Source: Sedimentisphaerales bacterium (GTDB lineage: Bacteria; Planctomycetota; Phycisphaerae; Sedimentisphaerales; Anaerohalosphaeraceae). Taken from it: a stretch of 64,000 nucleotides of DNA. Below the pieces are notes generated by a model. The model had not been told where the DNA came from. It was given only the letters and a program-made list of their open reading frames with translations, and made no database searches. Below, one piece after another: positions 1 through 8,645 of the stretch. Where the stretch lies: assembly GCA_016926155.1 (NCBI GenBank), contig JAFGPC010000122.1, positions 1 to 64,000 on the forward strand, given 5' to 3'. Both the position numbers and the translations under genes were made by a program. Numbering within the stretch: position 1 is the first letter of the stretch; every line of letters starts with the position of its first letter.

Positions 1-90
1 AAGGCACGTAAATCGGGTTTTCGAGCCAAAATGCGGACCAAGGGCGGAAGGAAAGCCCTTTCCAAGCGACGAAAAGGGATGTACGCCTGA
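1..90 (+). CDS. rpmH: 50S ribosomal protein L34, C-terminal part
   Basis: The window opens inside this gene. Frame 1 gives 29 residues and a stop, very rich in Lys and Arg, with the L34 signature RKSGFRAKM...GRKALSKRRK and the ending GMYA. L34 is a short protein of about 45 residues in the large ribosomal subunit, so roughly the last two thirds are present. In many bacteria rpmH is followed by rnpA; here the next gene is rlmN, 50 bases on. The 5' end lies outside the window. Confidence 0.9.
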   Translation, partial: KARKSGFRAKMRTKGGRKALSKRRKGMYA

Positions 91-140
91 TTCCTTCTTC
101 CGACTGCCCCTGACGGTTGATTTGTGATATACTGCCCGGT

Positions 141-1175
141 ATGGAAAAAGACCTGACCGGCATGACGTTTGAACAACTCGAATCGCTTGTCGTCACACTT
201 GGCGGCAAGCGTTATCTGGCCAAATATCTCTTTTCATTTATTCATGGCAAGAACGCCCATATAATCGAAGAGATCACCCCCCTGCCAAAGGCTTTTCGTG
301 AAAAGCTCGTCCAGCAGGGATACAATATCGGTCGCCTTCAGCCCGTTGATCAGCTTATCGATCCGGATGGAACTATCAAATTCGTCTTTGCATTGCACGA
401 TCATCACCATATCGAGGCAGTGCTATTGACCGATGAGAACCGCCGCAAGACGCTGTGCATTTCCTGTCAGGCCGGCTGCCGGATGGGATGTACGTTTTGT
501 GCGACTGGCAAGTTGAAATTCGCCCGGAATCTGACAGCCGGCGAGATTGTCGATCAGGTTAATCAGGCCGTCATAGCATGCGGTAAGGTGAACAATGTCG
601 TTTACATGGGGATGGGCGAGCCGTTTGACAATTACGAGGCCACGATCGATTCGATCCATATTCTGAATCATCCGGATGGATTCAATATCGGGCAGCGGCA
701 TATCACCGTGTCCACCTGCGGAATGCCCGATTCGATTCGCCGCTTTGCCGGAGAAAACCTGCAGGTTCGACTGGCTGTCTCGCTCCACGCTCCCAGTGAT
801 GATTTGCGCAAAACGCTGATGCCTGTAGCAGGAAGAGATTCGATTGATCAGATCCTGACGGTTGTCGAAGAATATCAGGAACAAACCGGACGTCGGATCA
901 CATTCGAATACTGCATGATCAAAGGGTTCAACGATGCCGATCATCACGCCCGCTCCCTGGCCCGAAAGCTCAAAGTCATACATGCTTCCGTCAATCTGAT
1001 CGAATACAATTCCCACTCAGGCTGCCATTATCAATCGAGCTCACGCAACCGGATTCACCGATTTCTGGATGTGCTGCAAGAAGCGGGGATCGAAACGATG
1101 ATCCGCTATAAACGCGGGGCAGGTATTAAGGCAGCCTGCGGCCAATTGGGAGCAACGCAACTCGAAAAGCATTAA
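141..1175 (+). CDS. rlmN: 23S rRNA (adenine-C2)-methyltransferase RlmN, radical SAM
   Basis: RlmN methylates C2 of A2503 in 23S rRNA and of A37 in some tRNAs, using S-adenosylmethionine both as radical source and methyl donor. The protein (344 residues from the ATG) has the N-terminal helical domain (RYLAKYLFSFIHGKN), the radical SAM cysteines in CQAGCRMGCTFCATG, the glycine-rich MGMGEP strand, and the C-terminal RGAGIKAACGQL with the conserved catalytic Cys that forms the methyl-protein intermediate, so it looks functional. The ATG at 141 starts the usual MEKDLTGMTFEQLE; an in-frame TTG at 117 is less likely. No strong ribosome binding site is visible. It follows rpmH by 50 bases. Confidence 0.93.
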   Translation: MEKDLTGMTFEQLESLVVTLGGKRYLAKYLFSFIHGKNAHIIEEITPLPKAFREKLVQQGYNIGRLQPVDQLIDPDGTIKFVFALHDHHHIEAVLLTDENRRKTLCISCQAGCRMGCTFCATGKLKFARNLTAGEIVDQVNQAVIACGKVNNVVYMGMGEPFDNYEATIDSIHILNHPDGFNIGQRHITVSTCGMPDSIRRFAGENLQVRLAVSLHAPSDDLRKTLMPVAGRDSIDQILTVVEEYQEQTGRRITFEYCMIKGFNDADHHARSLARKLKVIHASVNLIEYNSHSGCHYQSSSRNRIHRFLDVLQEAGIETMIRYKRGAGIKAACGQLGATQLEKH

Positions 1176-1207
1176 ACCAAAAAATCACAGTTAATAATCT
1201 GGATAAC

Positions 1208-2071
1208 TTACTTGTCTTCGATCGTGGCTTTTTCCTTTTCGGCGTCGACAAATTTTTCCAGGGCCTTTTGCTGAGCCTGTTCCGTCAGGTCTTTTACGAT
1301 CACTTCCCGAACCTCTTCGAGCGGACAGGGGATGGCCGGCTTCTTTTCCTTGACCGAGGCGATGTGATAGCCGAATTCCGTCTGAAAGACTTCGCTGATA
1401 TCACCAGGCTCCAAGGTAAAAACCACATCATCGAAGGCCTGGACCATCTGGCCACGGGCAAAAAAGCCCAGATCACCGCTGTTGTCGGGACAATCCGAAT
1501 GCTGGGCAGCCATCTCGGAAAAATCGGCCCCAGCCCGAAGTTCCACCAAAACCTGACGCATTTCGGATTTTACTGCTTCCGGATCAGTTGCGGGAGTGGG
1601 ATGGCGGACAATATGAGAGGCTCGGATCATTTCGGGAATCGTAAATCGATCGACATTTTTCTCGTAATATTTCTTGATCTCTTTTTCGGTGGGCTGAGAC
1701 ACCTGTGAGGTAATCTGAGCGATCTGGCGTTCCATCCTGAGCCGCTGGGAGAGATCGGCCTTGATCTGTTCTTCCTGATCGGTACTGAGGCCGGTATTTT
1801 CGAAAAACTGTTCTTTCCCCCCTGCCTCGCGGATCAGGTTCTCATAGGCATGTTCGATTATCTCGGCAGGTGGTTCGGGAATATCTCGCAGGGCCGCCTG
1901 ACGCATCAGGACTGCCTCGATAACATTTTCACGCGACCAGTCCATAAGCTGCGTTTCCCTGTCCTCAGCGGGCATCTCAGAAAAGACCTGCTCATAACGC
2001 GGACGAAGCTTCTCGGCCTCGGCTTGAATCTCTTTATCGTCGATCTTTTCCCCGTTGACATATAGTGCCAT
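1208..2071 (-). CDS. PpiC/parvulin-type peptidylprolyl isomerase
   Basis: This 287-residue protein has an N-terminal SurA/PrsA-like helical part (about 1-135) and one parvulin rotamase domain (about 145-240) with the typical ASHIVRH, SGDLGFFARGQMV, AFDDVVFTLEPGDIS and FGYHIASV elements. Parvulins catalyse cis-trans isomerisation of prolyl bonds and act as folding helpers. Unlike SurA and PrsA it has no signal peptide: it begins MALYVNGEKID. It may therefore be cytoplasmic, as NifM-like parvulins are. A GGGAG ribosome binding site precedes the ATG. It converges on rlmN, leaving 32 bases between the two stops. The substrate cannot be read from the sequence. Confidence 0.88.
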   Translation of the reverse strand: MALYVNGEKIDDKEIQAEAEKLRPRYEQVFSEMPAEDRETQLMDWSRENVIEAVLMRQAALRDIPEPPAEIIEHAYENLIREAGGKEQFFENTGLSTDQEEQIKADLSQRLRMERQIAQITSQVSQPTEKEIKKYYEKNVDRFTIPEMIRASHIVRHPTPATDPEAVKSEMRQVLVELRAGADFSEMAAQHSDCPDNSGDLGFFARGQMVQAFDDVVFTLEPGDISEVFQTEFGYHIASVKEKKPAIPCPLEEVREVIVKDLTEQAQQKALEKFVDAEKEKATIEDK

Positions 2072-2651
2072 ATACTATCTCCCAGTACAAAGTTTCCGAA
2101 AATGTTTACCATACCATATCAAGGCCGGATTTCCAACCGTCAACCTTACCATTTTAAAGCTTCGACGGGGGGATATTGAGGCTTACTATTTTCATGTCTG
2201 TTAGAAAAATCACGTTTGAAGTGATTCGAACCATTAATTATTGGTTCCGTAGACCGAATAACCTGATTTGTAAACCACTATTATTTAAGAGATTTACAGA
2301 GGCTCTTCCGGAAAAAGGGAACAAACTGAGGCATTTGTTAAAATACAGCCGTCCGACCTCGTACCGATCGCCCCAATTGGACCTGATTTACAGAAATATA
2401 TCCGGTCAACCATCCGGATACTTTCCGGAATCATGGAACCCCAAAATAATGGGCAATATTGCAATTGTTACTCGGGCTATGAGATCCACATTTTGCATTT
2501 TTCTCATCTATTCAGTATACTGATTCTCACCTGCTGGTAAAATTTATTAAAATGCAGTACATTACCCCAGCCATTAGAGTATTGATGAATCTGTTAAGAT
2601 GTTCGGAAGGGTGAGTTATAAGGAAAATCTAGAACAAGGGAGGCCATGAAC
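2072..2651. other. Intergenic region with no supported gene
   Basis: An AT-rich gap of about 580 bases between the divergent PpiC gene and the DUF6807 gene. An open frame of 115 codons on the plus strand (2176-2523) lacks a ribosome binding site and has unstructured, low-information composition. I take it as chance. A GGGAGG at 2638-2643 serves the downstream gene. No convincing promoter hexamer pair, repeat or RNA was recognised. Confidence 0.5.
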
Positions 2652-3647
2652 ATGAAGTCCAGATATGCCTTGGCGACATTGACACTTATCTGTACACTGC
2701 TAGGTGGAACAGGACGTGCTGCTTCCAAAGTGGAATTCAAACCGGAAAAAAACAAAATTGATGTCTTCATAGGAGGTAAATTATTTACCAGCTATCTTTA
2801 TGCTGAAGATCCCTCTCAGCCAATGGTCCGTAAGGACTGCGTTCTGGCAAAGCCTGTTTTATTTCCCGTTCATACTCCATCGGGAGAAATGATATGCCGA
2901 GGCTATCCTTTTATTTCGATTGAAGGGGAAAATCAGGATCATCCGCATCACATGGGGATTTATTTCACGATTGATATAAACAAACATCATTTCTGGGGAA
3001 ACAGCACCCAACCGCTACCGAAAATCCGGCATTTAAGAGTATTCCAGATGAAGGGGGATGCAGGCCAAGGAACTCTTACTACCGAATCGCACTGGCTCGG
3101 CAATGACGGCAATCCCATGCTCCTTGAGCAACGGGAAATGATCTTCCGATCCTATGAAAGCAAAGATCAATATGCCATTGATTTTAATATCACCTTAAAA
3201 GCACTCCATCAAGACGTGGTATTCAGTGACACAAAAGAAGGCATGATGGCTATCCGGGTGGCTCCCTGGCTCAAAGAAACAGGTGGTACCGGAAAATACC
3301 TGAGTTCCGAGGGAAAGGAAACGGAAAAGAACGTTTGGGGCAGACGGGCACAATGGATGCGATTAGAGGGGAAGAAAGATAACAAAATCTACGGTGTCGC
3401 GATATTGAATCATCCGGACAGTGTCAATTATCCCACGTTCTGGCATGCACGGGGCTATGGATGTTTTACCGCCAATCCTTTGGGACAGGGAGCATTTGAG
3501 AAAGCGCATAAGGTACCCAATGCGAAAGACCTGAATTTCACTCTTCGACCCGGCCAAGGTGCAATCTTCAAACATCGCATGCTTATCTACGAAGGCCTAC
3601 GTTCCAAAGAACAATTAGAAAAAGAATTTCAGGAATATACGAAATAA
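2652..3647 (+). CDS. Secreted DUF6807 (PmoA-like) family protein
   Basis: A 331-residue exported protein with a Sec signal peptide (residues 1 to about 24, ending GTGRAAS). The mature part matches the DUF6807/PF14100 family, often misnamed PmoA: the HPHHMGIYF segment, the HHFWG tract, the central NITLKAL strands, and NHPDSVNYPTFWHARGYG near the C-terminus. Members are common in planctomycetes and Bacteroidetes, usually beside sugar oxidoreductases and glycosidases. Their biochemical role is not settled, although the conserved histidines suggest metal or ligand binding. It is not a subunit of methane monooxygenase. I prefer the ATG at 2652, which sits 8 bases after GGGAGG; the ATG at 2646 is too close to it. 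Confidence 0.82.
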   Translation: MKSRYALATLTLICTLLGGTGRAASKVEFKPEKNKIDVFIGGKLFTSYLYAEDPSQPMVRKDCVLAKPVLFPVHTPSGEMICRGYPFISIEGENQDHPHHMGIYFTIDINKHHFWGNSTQPLPKIRHLRVFQMKGDAGQGTLTTESHWLGNDGNPMLLEQREMIFRSYESKDQYAIDFNITLKALHQDVVFSDTKEGMMAIRVAPWLKETGGTGKYLSSEGKETEKNVWGRRAQWMRLEGKKDNKIYGVAILNHPDSVNYPTFWHARGYGCFTANPLGQGAFEKAHKVPNAKDLNFTLRPGQGAIFKHRMLIYEGLRSKEQLEKEFQEYTK

Positions 3648-3687
3648 TCCTTATGTAGGAATAATTTTCTCAGATCATGGTGAAAGA

Positions 3688-4659
3688 ATGTCGGCCGAAT
3701 TGACTATCCTCGTATATGGTGCAGGAGCCGTTGGATTGGGTTTGGCCAGTTGTCTGCTTCGGGCAGGCATGAGCGTTGACCTAATTACCAGAGAAACAAC
3801 TGTTCAGGCTCTCCAACAGAAGGGACTGGATCGAACGGGAATATTCGGAGATTTCCATGCTGACAGCACTCAATTCGGCAGCTATGCCTGCCTGGATGAA
3901 TTGCCCTCTCGAAAATACGACTATATCCTGGTTTGTGTCAAATCATTCGCATCCAGTAACGCCGCAAAAGACCTTGCAAAACAAGAATACATACTTTTGG
4001 GAAAACCTATAATTGTACTTTGTCAGAACGGGTGGGGTAATGCAGAGGCTTTTGCAAAACAGTTTGCCGAGCTTCGAATTTACAATGCCCGTATTATTAC
4101 GGGTTTTGAGAGGCCTACGCCACACTCCGTTGTCATTACAGTTCATGCTGATGCCATCCATATCGGAAGCCTATATAGTACGAACCCGTCCCAGGTAGAA
4201 GCCCTTTCCAAGGCTATTGACACTGGTGGAATACCATGCCAGACCACGAATGAAATCGGAAAAGACCTCTGGACCAAGATGCTTTATAACTGTGCCCTCA
4301 ATCCGCTGGGGGCTATTCTGGATTGTCCGTATGGTGTATTGGCGGATAACAAATCGACCAGATTCCTGATGGATTGTATCGTGCATGAAATTTTTGCAGT
4401 GATGGGGGCATCTGGTTATCAGACATTCTTCCAGAAACCTCACACTTTTCTGGACACGTTCTATGGTAAGCTGGTCCCTGCTACCGCAGAGCATCGTTCA
4501 TCCACTCTTCAGGACATCAAGGCCGGTCGGCGTACCGAGATTGACGCCTTGAACGGGGCCGTTATTACCCTAGGGCAGAAGCATAGGATAGATGTTCCCT
4601 ATAACCAGAGTGTCTATCGGATTGTGAAGTTTCTCGAAACAGGAGCAGGATGTGATTGA
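3688..4659 (+). CDS. panE: 2-dehydropantoate 2-reductase (ApbA/PanE) family
   Basis: Ketopantoate reductase makes pantoate for coenzyme A with NADPH. The 323-residue protein shows the N-terminal Rossmann motif GAGAVGLGLA, the VCVKSF segment after strand 4, the catalytic-lysine region DLWTKMLYNCALNPLGAI and the C-terminal SSTLQDIKAGRRTEIDALNG, which binds substrate and is conserved in the family. The length is typical. It lies 40 bases after the DUF6807 gene in the same direction. Paralogues acting on other 2-oxoacids exist, and no other pan gene is nearby, so the exact substrate is inferred from the family. Confidence 0.83.
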   Translation: MSAELTILVYGAGAVGLGLASCLLRAGMSVDLITRETTVQALQQKGLDRTGIFGDFHADSTQFGSYACLDELPSRKYDYILVCVKSFASSNAAKDLAKQEYILLGKPIIVLCQNGWGNAEAFAKQFAELRIYNARIITGFERPTPHSVVITVHADAIHIGSLYSTNPSQVEALSKAIDTGGIPCQTTNEIGKDLWTKMLYNCALNPLGAILDCPYGVLADNKSTRFLMDCIVHEIFAVMGASGYQTFFQKPHTFLDTFYGKLVPATAEHRSSTLQDIKAGRRTEIDALNGAVITLGQKHRIDVPYNQSVYRIVKFLETGAGCD

Positions 4660-4694
4660 AAGAAAACTCACTTTATTATTCCGACTTTAATCCC

Positions 4695-4824
4695 ACTAAG
4701 CGGGTTCAGATAAGTCTTTATATGTTTTCACTCTACAGCGAATGCCACCGAAAGGGCTATTTGGGCCCGATACAAGCCCTTCCGAAGCGTAGACGCTCAA
4801 GGAACTTATGTAAAACCGCTTAGT
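4695..4824. other. Nested inverted-repeat element (possible structured RNA or small repeat)
   Basis: In the 454-base gap between panE and the glycosyltransferase gene, outer arms ACTAAGCGG (4695-4703) and CCGCTTAGT (4816-4824) are perfect complements. They enclose a second hairpin, CGAAAGGGCT (4749-4758) with AGCCCTTCCG (4775-4784; one mismatch), and a small palindrome AGCGT-AG-ACGCT (4786-4797). No open frame with coding character runs through it. It could be a folded RNA, a MITE-like relic or chance. Confidence 0.35.
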
Positions 4825-5113
4825 AAGACTGGCGAATGAAAGTAACCGACAAAGCCAGGCAGGCAATGCCCCAGTTTTAACTGATGGTTGTTTCCTTTTA
4901 TGTTACTTCTGCTGACAGGAAACAACGGTCAATTCATCATCAACATCAATCCACAGTTCGAGACAACTGTATTGACTTTTTGTGAGGATGTACATATATA
5001 GAAACCTTAATTTGTTTTGCATGGATTGAATCGGGCCTTTTTTGTTTCTCCATAACAGCTTGACCATAGCAGCATGACATTCTATACTTCGTCCGGTTTT
5101 ACGGGAGAAATAC

Positions 5114-6172
5114 ATGGCCAGAATTGTGTACGGTGTTGCCGGTGAAGGATTCGGACACAGCAGCCGGTCGCACCTGATTGGGCAACATTTGATCGAGCAG
5201 GGTCATGATCTGCTCTTTGTCGCATCCGGCAAGGCATTGTCCTATCTGGCCAATCACTTTAAGGATCGAGTACGCCCGATTGCGGGATTGTCATTCGCCT
5301 ACGACAAAGGTCGGGTTCGTTGTCTGCGCACAATCCTGAAAAACATGGTCCACTATCCCCGAGCATGGAAAAGCAATACCGATCTGTATGAAAATCACAT
5401 CGAACCGTTTAAACCGGACTTGGTGGTCTCGGACTTTGAGCCTTTCAGTGCCTGGTGGGCATGGCGAAATGATGTACCGTACCTCAGCGTGGACCATGAA
5501 CATCTGCTAACCCATTGCGTGCTGGAACACCGTCCCAGCGATTGGTTTGCCCGAACCGCAGCCTATGTGGTTACCCGTTCGTATTATTTCCGCGCCCGCA
5601 AATATATGGTCCTGAACTTTTTCGATGCGCCGGTTCGCAGCCCTAAAACGATTGTGACACCTCCTGTAATTCGTCCTGTTGTCGCTATGTTTCAATCCGA
5701 GCATAAGGAACATATTCTGGTCTATTCAACGGATTCCACCAACCGAGAAAGTCTGCTTCATACCCTTGCACACTTTAAAAATGATCGATTCTATGTCTAT
5801 GGCTTCAACGAAGACAAGGAAACAGAAAACTGCCGTCTTAAAACGACTTCCACTGAATCTTTTCTTGCCGATCTTTCCACATGTCGTGGTGTTGTCGCGA
5901 CAGCAGGATTTTCTCTGATCAGTGAATGCCTGTATTTTCGCAAGAAAATGCTCTTGGTGCCGGTACAAGGACAATACGAACAAATCATCAATGCACAATA
6001 TGTAGATCGCCTGGGGCTGGGAATGACTTCTGAAAGTCTGGATGAACCAGCAATACAACGTTTTCTGGAAATCGTAGATCCTCCGATCCCGGAGAATCCA
6101 CGGATTCTCTGGCCGGACAATGGGCAATTCCTGGACTGTTTTGACCGAATACTTGCCGAAGTAAATCACTGA
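5114..6172 (+). CDS. GT28-like glycosyltransferase family protein (MJ1255-type)
   Basis: A 352-residue GT-B-fold protein. The N-terminus MARIVYGVAGEGFGHSSRS carries the glycine-rich acceptor loop with GHSSR typical of MurG-related, MJ1255-type enzymes. The middle has DLVVSDFEPFSAWWAW. The C-terminal half has the donor-side motif ATAGFSLISECLYFRKKMLLVPVQGQYEQ, which is the nucleotide-sugar-binding stretch of this group. Members transfer sugars to lipids or surface glycans. There is no signal peptide or transmembrane helix, so it likely acts at the cytoplasmic face of the membrane. Its 3' end overlaps the convergent SGNH hydrolase gene by 7 bases. Donor and acceptor are unknown. Confidence 0.8.
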   Translation: MARIVYGVAGEGFGHSSRSHLIGQHLIEQGHDLLFVASGKALSYLANHFKDRVRPIAGLSFAYDKGRVRCLRTILKNMVHYPRAWKSNTDLYENHIEPFKPDLVVSDFEPFSAWWAWRNDVPYLSVDHEHLLTHCVLEHRPSDWFARTAAYVVTRSYYFRARKYMVLNFFDAPVRSPKTIVTPPVIRPVVAMFQSEHKEHILVYSTDSTNRESLLHTLAHFKNDRFYVYGFNEDKETENCRLKTTSTESFLADLSTCRGVVATAGFSLISECLYFRKKMLLVPVQGQYEQIINAQYVDRLGLGMTSESLDEPAIQRFLEIVDPPIPENPRILWPDNGQFLDCFDRILAEVNH

Positions 6173-7698
6173 TCTCCTTCAAGAGGATCGAATGAACCGG
6201 GTAAATCTTCCGACGGTTTGATAGCATGTCCGCGACTCCAGCGACGCAGTCGTTCCAAACGCATGGTTCCGTGCATAAAATAGGCTTCATTGAGAGAGGA
6301 TAAATGTATTTGCCATAGATCGTCCCTTTGCTTTTGCCAGCCCTGGACAGGAATGATCAAATGTATTTTTTCCATCGCCTGCAATAGAGTATCCGCCAGA
6401 AGTTGATGACCTTCAATATTGGGATGCACGTGATCCAGCAGCCACTCATCACCACAGATCCCATCATCGGTGTTCTGCTCAAATAACGCTTGTGCATCCA
6501 CCATGGGAAGCTCGAAACGTATAGCCAGTTTATTTATCGAATCACGCATCGGCTCCACAATCCTCAAAGGACAGATATCTTGTTCTTTCGCCCGTATAAA
6601 CCAGGTTTTAGCCTCTTCGAAACGTCCCATCCTGTGGTAACATCTTCCGATCCTATACAGTAATCCTGCATGTTGATCGTCGATCCGGGCCGCTTCGAGT
6701 AATAGTTTGAGTTTTTGCTGTACTTCGGACCAGGGAAGTTGACTTGCGTGTCGCCATCGTTCCAGGATTTTCTTCTGATCGGTAGAAGATATACCATTAC
6801 GGAACTGTGACTTGAAGGGTGGGCAATCCTTGAGATTGAATGCCGGATTGACAAGAATTACGGGAATATGGGCCTGGCGGGACTGTTGAAGCATGATTTC
6901 AAGGTTACAATAGAAGTGTTCTATGATACCCTGCCGCCAGACCTCATCTCGATGATAGGATTCCAGCCCTTCTTCCATGTCAAGCTTTGTCCGCACTTCT
7001 ATGGGCAAAAACGTATGAGACAACTTTTCTTGCCCGCTTTGTATGGATACAATCCATTCGTTGGCCAGGGCAAAACTTCGAAGACCAAGCAGGACTCGAT
7101 GAAGTCGAAGGAGAAAACGCGGTGTTTTCTTGAGTATGGTATACGCCCGGTCTTCTAGAAATTCATTATGACCAGTATAAATAAGGAATAAATCGGGTTC
7201 ATATTGTAACAACTCACTAAAGATCGGCCTCAGGCGATAACTGGCATAAGAAATACCGCCGCAATTGATGACCTCCCATGTGATATCAGGTTGTGCTGCC
7301 TGCAGATTCATCTTTAACCAGGTCGGAAAGGCCGTTTCAACTGAGTAGGGACGGCCCTGCACTGTTGATCCACCCAGACAAAAGATGCGGAACGTTGTCG
7401 GTTCCTTAACAGCGCTAAAAGACTGAGGACGAAAATAAGTCAGCCGCTCTTCGGGAATATGGCAGCGAGTTCCCGCATCATCTAAAACAAACAAGGGACG
7501 AATCCCGGCAAAGGAGACGAAAGGATCGTCAAGTAAAACCGAAGGAGCGGAAATAAATATCCGTAATACGATCTCCAAAGCAATTAACGGAAACAATCCC
7601 AGCAGGAATGCCAACGTACGAAACAGAAAACCCCGAATGAATCGGTTTCGGAAAAGTTTATAATGATACGAACAGCTTGGATCGGCTACCTGTGTCAT
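6166..7698 (-). CDS. Membrane-anchored SGNH/GDSL hydrolase with TPR-like insert
   Basis: This 510-residue protein has one hydrophobic segment (about residues 25-50), so the rest is probably extracytoplasmic. SGNH blocks are visible: the serine in CLGGSTVQG (block I), Gly in NCGGISYAS (block II), YTGHNEF (block III, Asn) and the catalytic pair in DHVHPNIEGH near residue 430 (block V, Asp and His). Between blocks III and V lies a helical TPR-like insert (RIGRCYHRMGRFEEAKTWF). SGNH enzymes are esterases or acyl hydrolases and often remove acetyl groups from glycans. Related proteins are frequent next to exopolysaccharide or sulfotransferase genes in planctomycetes. The neighbouring glycosyltransferase supports a glycan role, but the substrate is unknown. 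Confidence 0.8.
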   Translation of the reverse strand: MTQVADPSCSYHYKLFRNRFIRGFLFRTLAFLLGLFPLIALEIVLRIFISAPSVLLDDPFVSFAGIRPLFVLDDAGTRCHIPEERLTYFRPQSFSAVKEPTTFRIFCLGGSTVQGRPYSVETAFPTWLKMNLQAAQPDITWEVINCGGISYASYRLRPIFSELLQYEPDLFLIYTGHNEFLEDRAYTILKKTPRFLLRLHRVLLGLRSFALANEWIVSIQSGQEKLSHTFLPIEVRTKLDMEEGLESYHRDEVWRQGIIEHFYCNLEIMLQQSRQAHIPVILVNPAFNLKDCPPFKSQFRNGISSTDQKKILERWRHASQLPWSEVQQKLKLLLEAARIDDQHAGLLYRIGRCYHRMGRFEEAKTWFIRAKEQDICPLRIVEPMRDSINKLAIRFELPMVDAQALFEQNTDDGICGDEWLLDHVHPNIEGHQLLADTLLQAMEKIHLIIPVQGWQKQRDDLWQIHLSSLNEAYFMHGTMRLERLRRWSRGHAIKPSEDLPGSFDPLEGDQ

Positions 7699-7891
7699 CA
7701 GGATTTAGTCACTATAACCACAGAGAGTAGTATGGATAAATATTAAATAGAAATTTCCTCTCTGACTTGAAGGTTTCGGTCAAGTCTTTTCACAATCCCA
7801 GACCGGATAAATAGAACCTTCCGGACGATTGGGAAATCATTTATGATTACATTCGATGAAGAATAAAGCCTTTTCCCAAATAAAACCGGGA

Positions 7892-7972
7892 TTATTTCGC
7901 CTTCTTCATCACCAATGCAGCCCCAAGGGCCAATACCGACACAACAACCAACACAATGATCACCATCTTCAT
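7892..7972 (-). CDS. Candidate 26-residue single-pass membrane peptide
   Basis: Reading the minus strand from 7972 gives ATG, 25 further codons and TAA at 7892. The peptide starts MKMVIIVLVVVSVL, has about 18 uninterrupted hydrophobic residues and ends in a lysine-rich tail (VMKKAK), which fits a one-helix membrane protein with its C-terminus in the cytoplasm. A purine-rich GGAAAGGG lies about 7 bases upstream. It sits alone in the otherwise empty 950-base gap before rex. Such small proteins are often real and unannotated, but a chance hydrophobic frame cannot be excluded from one sequence. Confidence 0.42.
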   Translation of the reverse strand: MKMVIIVLVVVSVLALGAALVMKKAK

Positions 7973-8498
7973 GCGAACACCCTTTCCAAAACTCGCCAGT
8001 CCCGGACAATGCGTTCTCAATGGGTTTTCCGGCCCATTGTATCCCTTGTCGGTTAACCAATGGAGAGGGCGAAATTTATTATGCCCTCTTTCTGTAAGAT
8101 TCTACAAGAACAGTGCTGATGATGCAATTCATCTAAAGTCAAGAATTTGATTTCTATCGTTGGCCTACTTTTCATACACGGTTTCTTGCTGTAATGGACA
8201 GTATTTAATGGCATTTTGAGGATAGCAAACAATATATCTTATTGTAGTCGTAAGCCACTGTCGTGTTTCAGGTCTTAGTACATTTTCTATGCCCGGATTT
8301 CCTGCAGTGTGAGCCTAGGATAGAAAGAATTCAATGTATACATGGGTGTTTCTTCCATGCATATCGAGTTTTCTGAAAGCATGAACTCCAACTACTTAAA
8401 CTTTGACCAAAAATGTGAAAGTTTACTGGAAGAAGAACGAAAAATATAAATTTTATTAAATCTATTCATCCACTTTAATTCATTTATAAGTCTTGATA

Positions 8499-8504
8499 TA
8501 TAAT
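8499..8504 (+). promoter_or_regulatory. Possible -10 element upstream of rex
   Basis: A perfect TATAAT lies in a very AT-rich stretch about 140 bases before the rex ATG, with no good -35 partner 16-18 bases upstream. A TTGACA at 8570-8575 also lies in the leader but has no well-spaced -10. Either could serve the hydrogenase operon. The call rests on hexamer similarity only. Confidence 0.25.
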
Positions 8505-8610
8505 ATAGATAGGAGACGACTTCCATCTTTCGTAAATGAAAATACATTTGATATTTCTCTTTTTTCGATTTGACAATGGGCGATCCTGGGTCACAGTTTA
8601 ATTAGTCCGT

Positions 8611-8628
8611 TTGTGAATGAGAACTCAA
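8611..8628 (+). promoter_or_regulatory. Candidate Rex operator in front of rex
   Basis: The 18-base site TTGTGAATGAGAACTCAA matches the Rex consensus TTGTGAA-N4-TTCACAA at 11 of 14 defined positions, with a perfect left half-site. It lies 17 bases before the ATG that I choose for rex. If the site is used, Rex would repress its own operon, including the hydrogenase, and be released when NADH rises relative to NAD+. The right half-site is degenerate, so this is a suggestion. Confidence 0.35.
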
Positions 8629-8645
8629 GCACTAATAGGCGTAAG

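Noticed and set aside
2176-2523. 115-codon open frame as a gene
   Set aside because: No ribosome binding site and no recognisable or conserved-looking sequence; consistent with chance in A/T-rich DNA.
2652-3647. Methane monooxygenase subunit PmoA
   Set aside because: The PmoA label of this family is historical. The protein is secreted, soluble and lacks the membrane helices of particulate methane monooxygenase.
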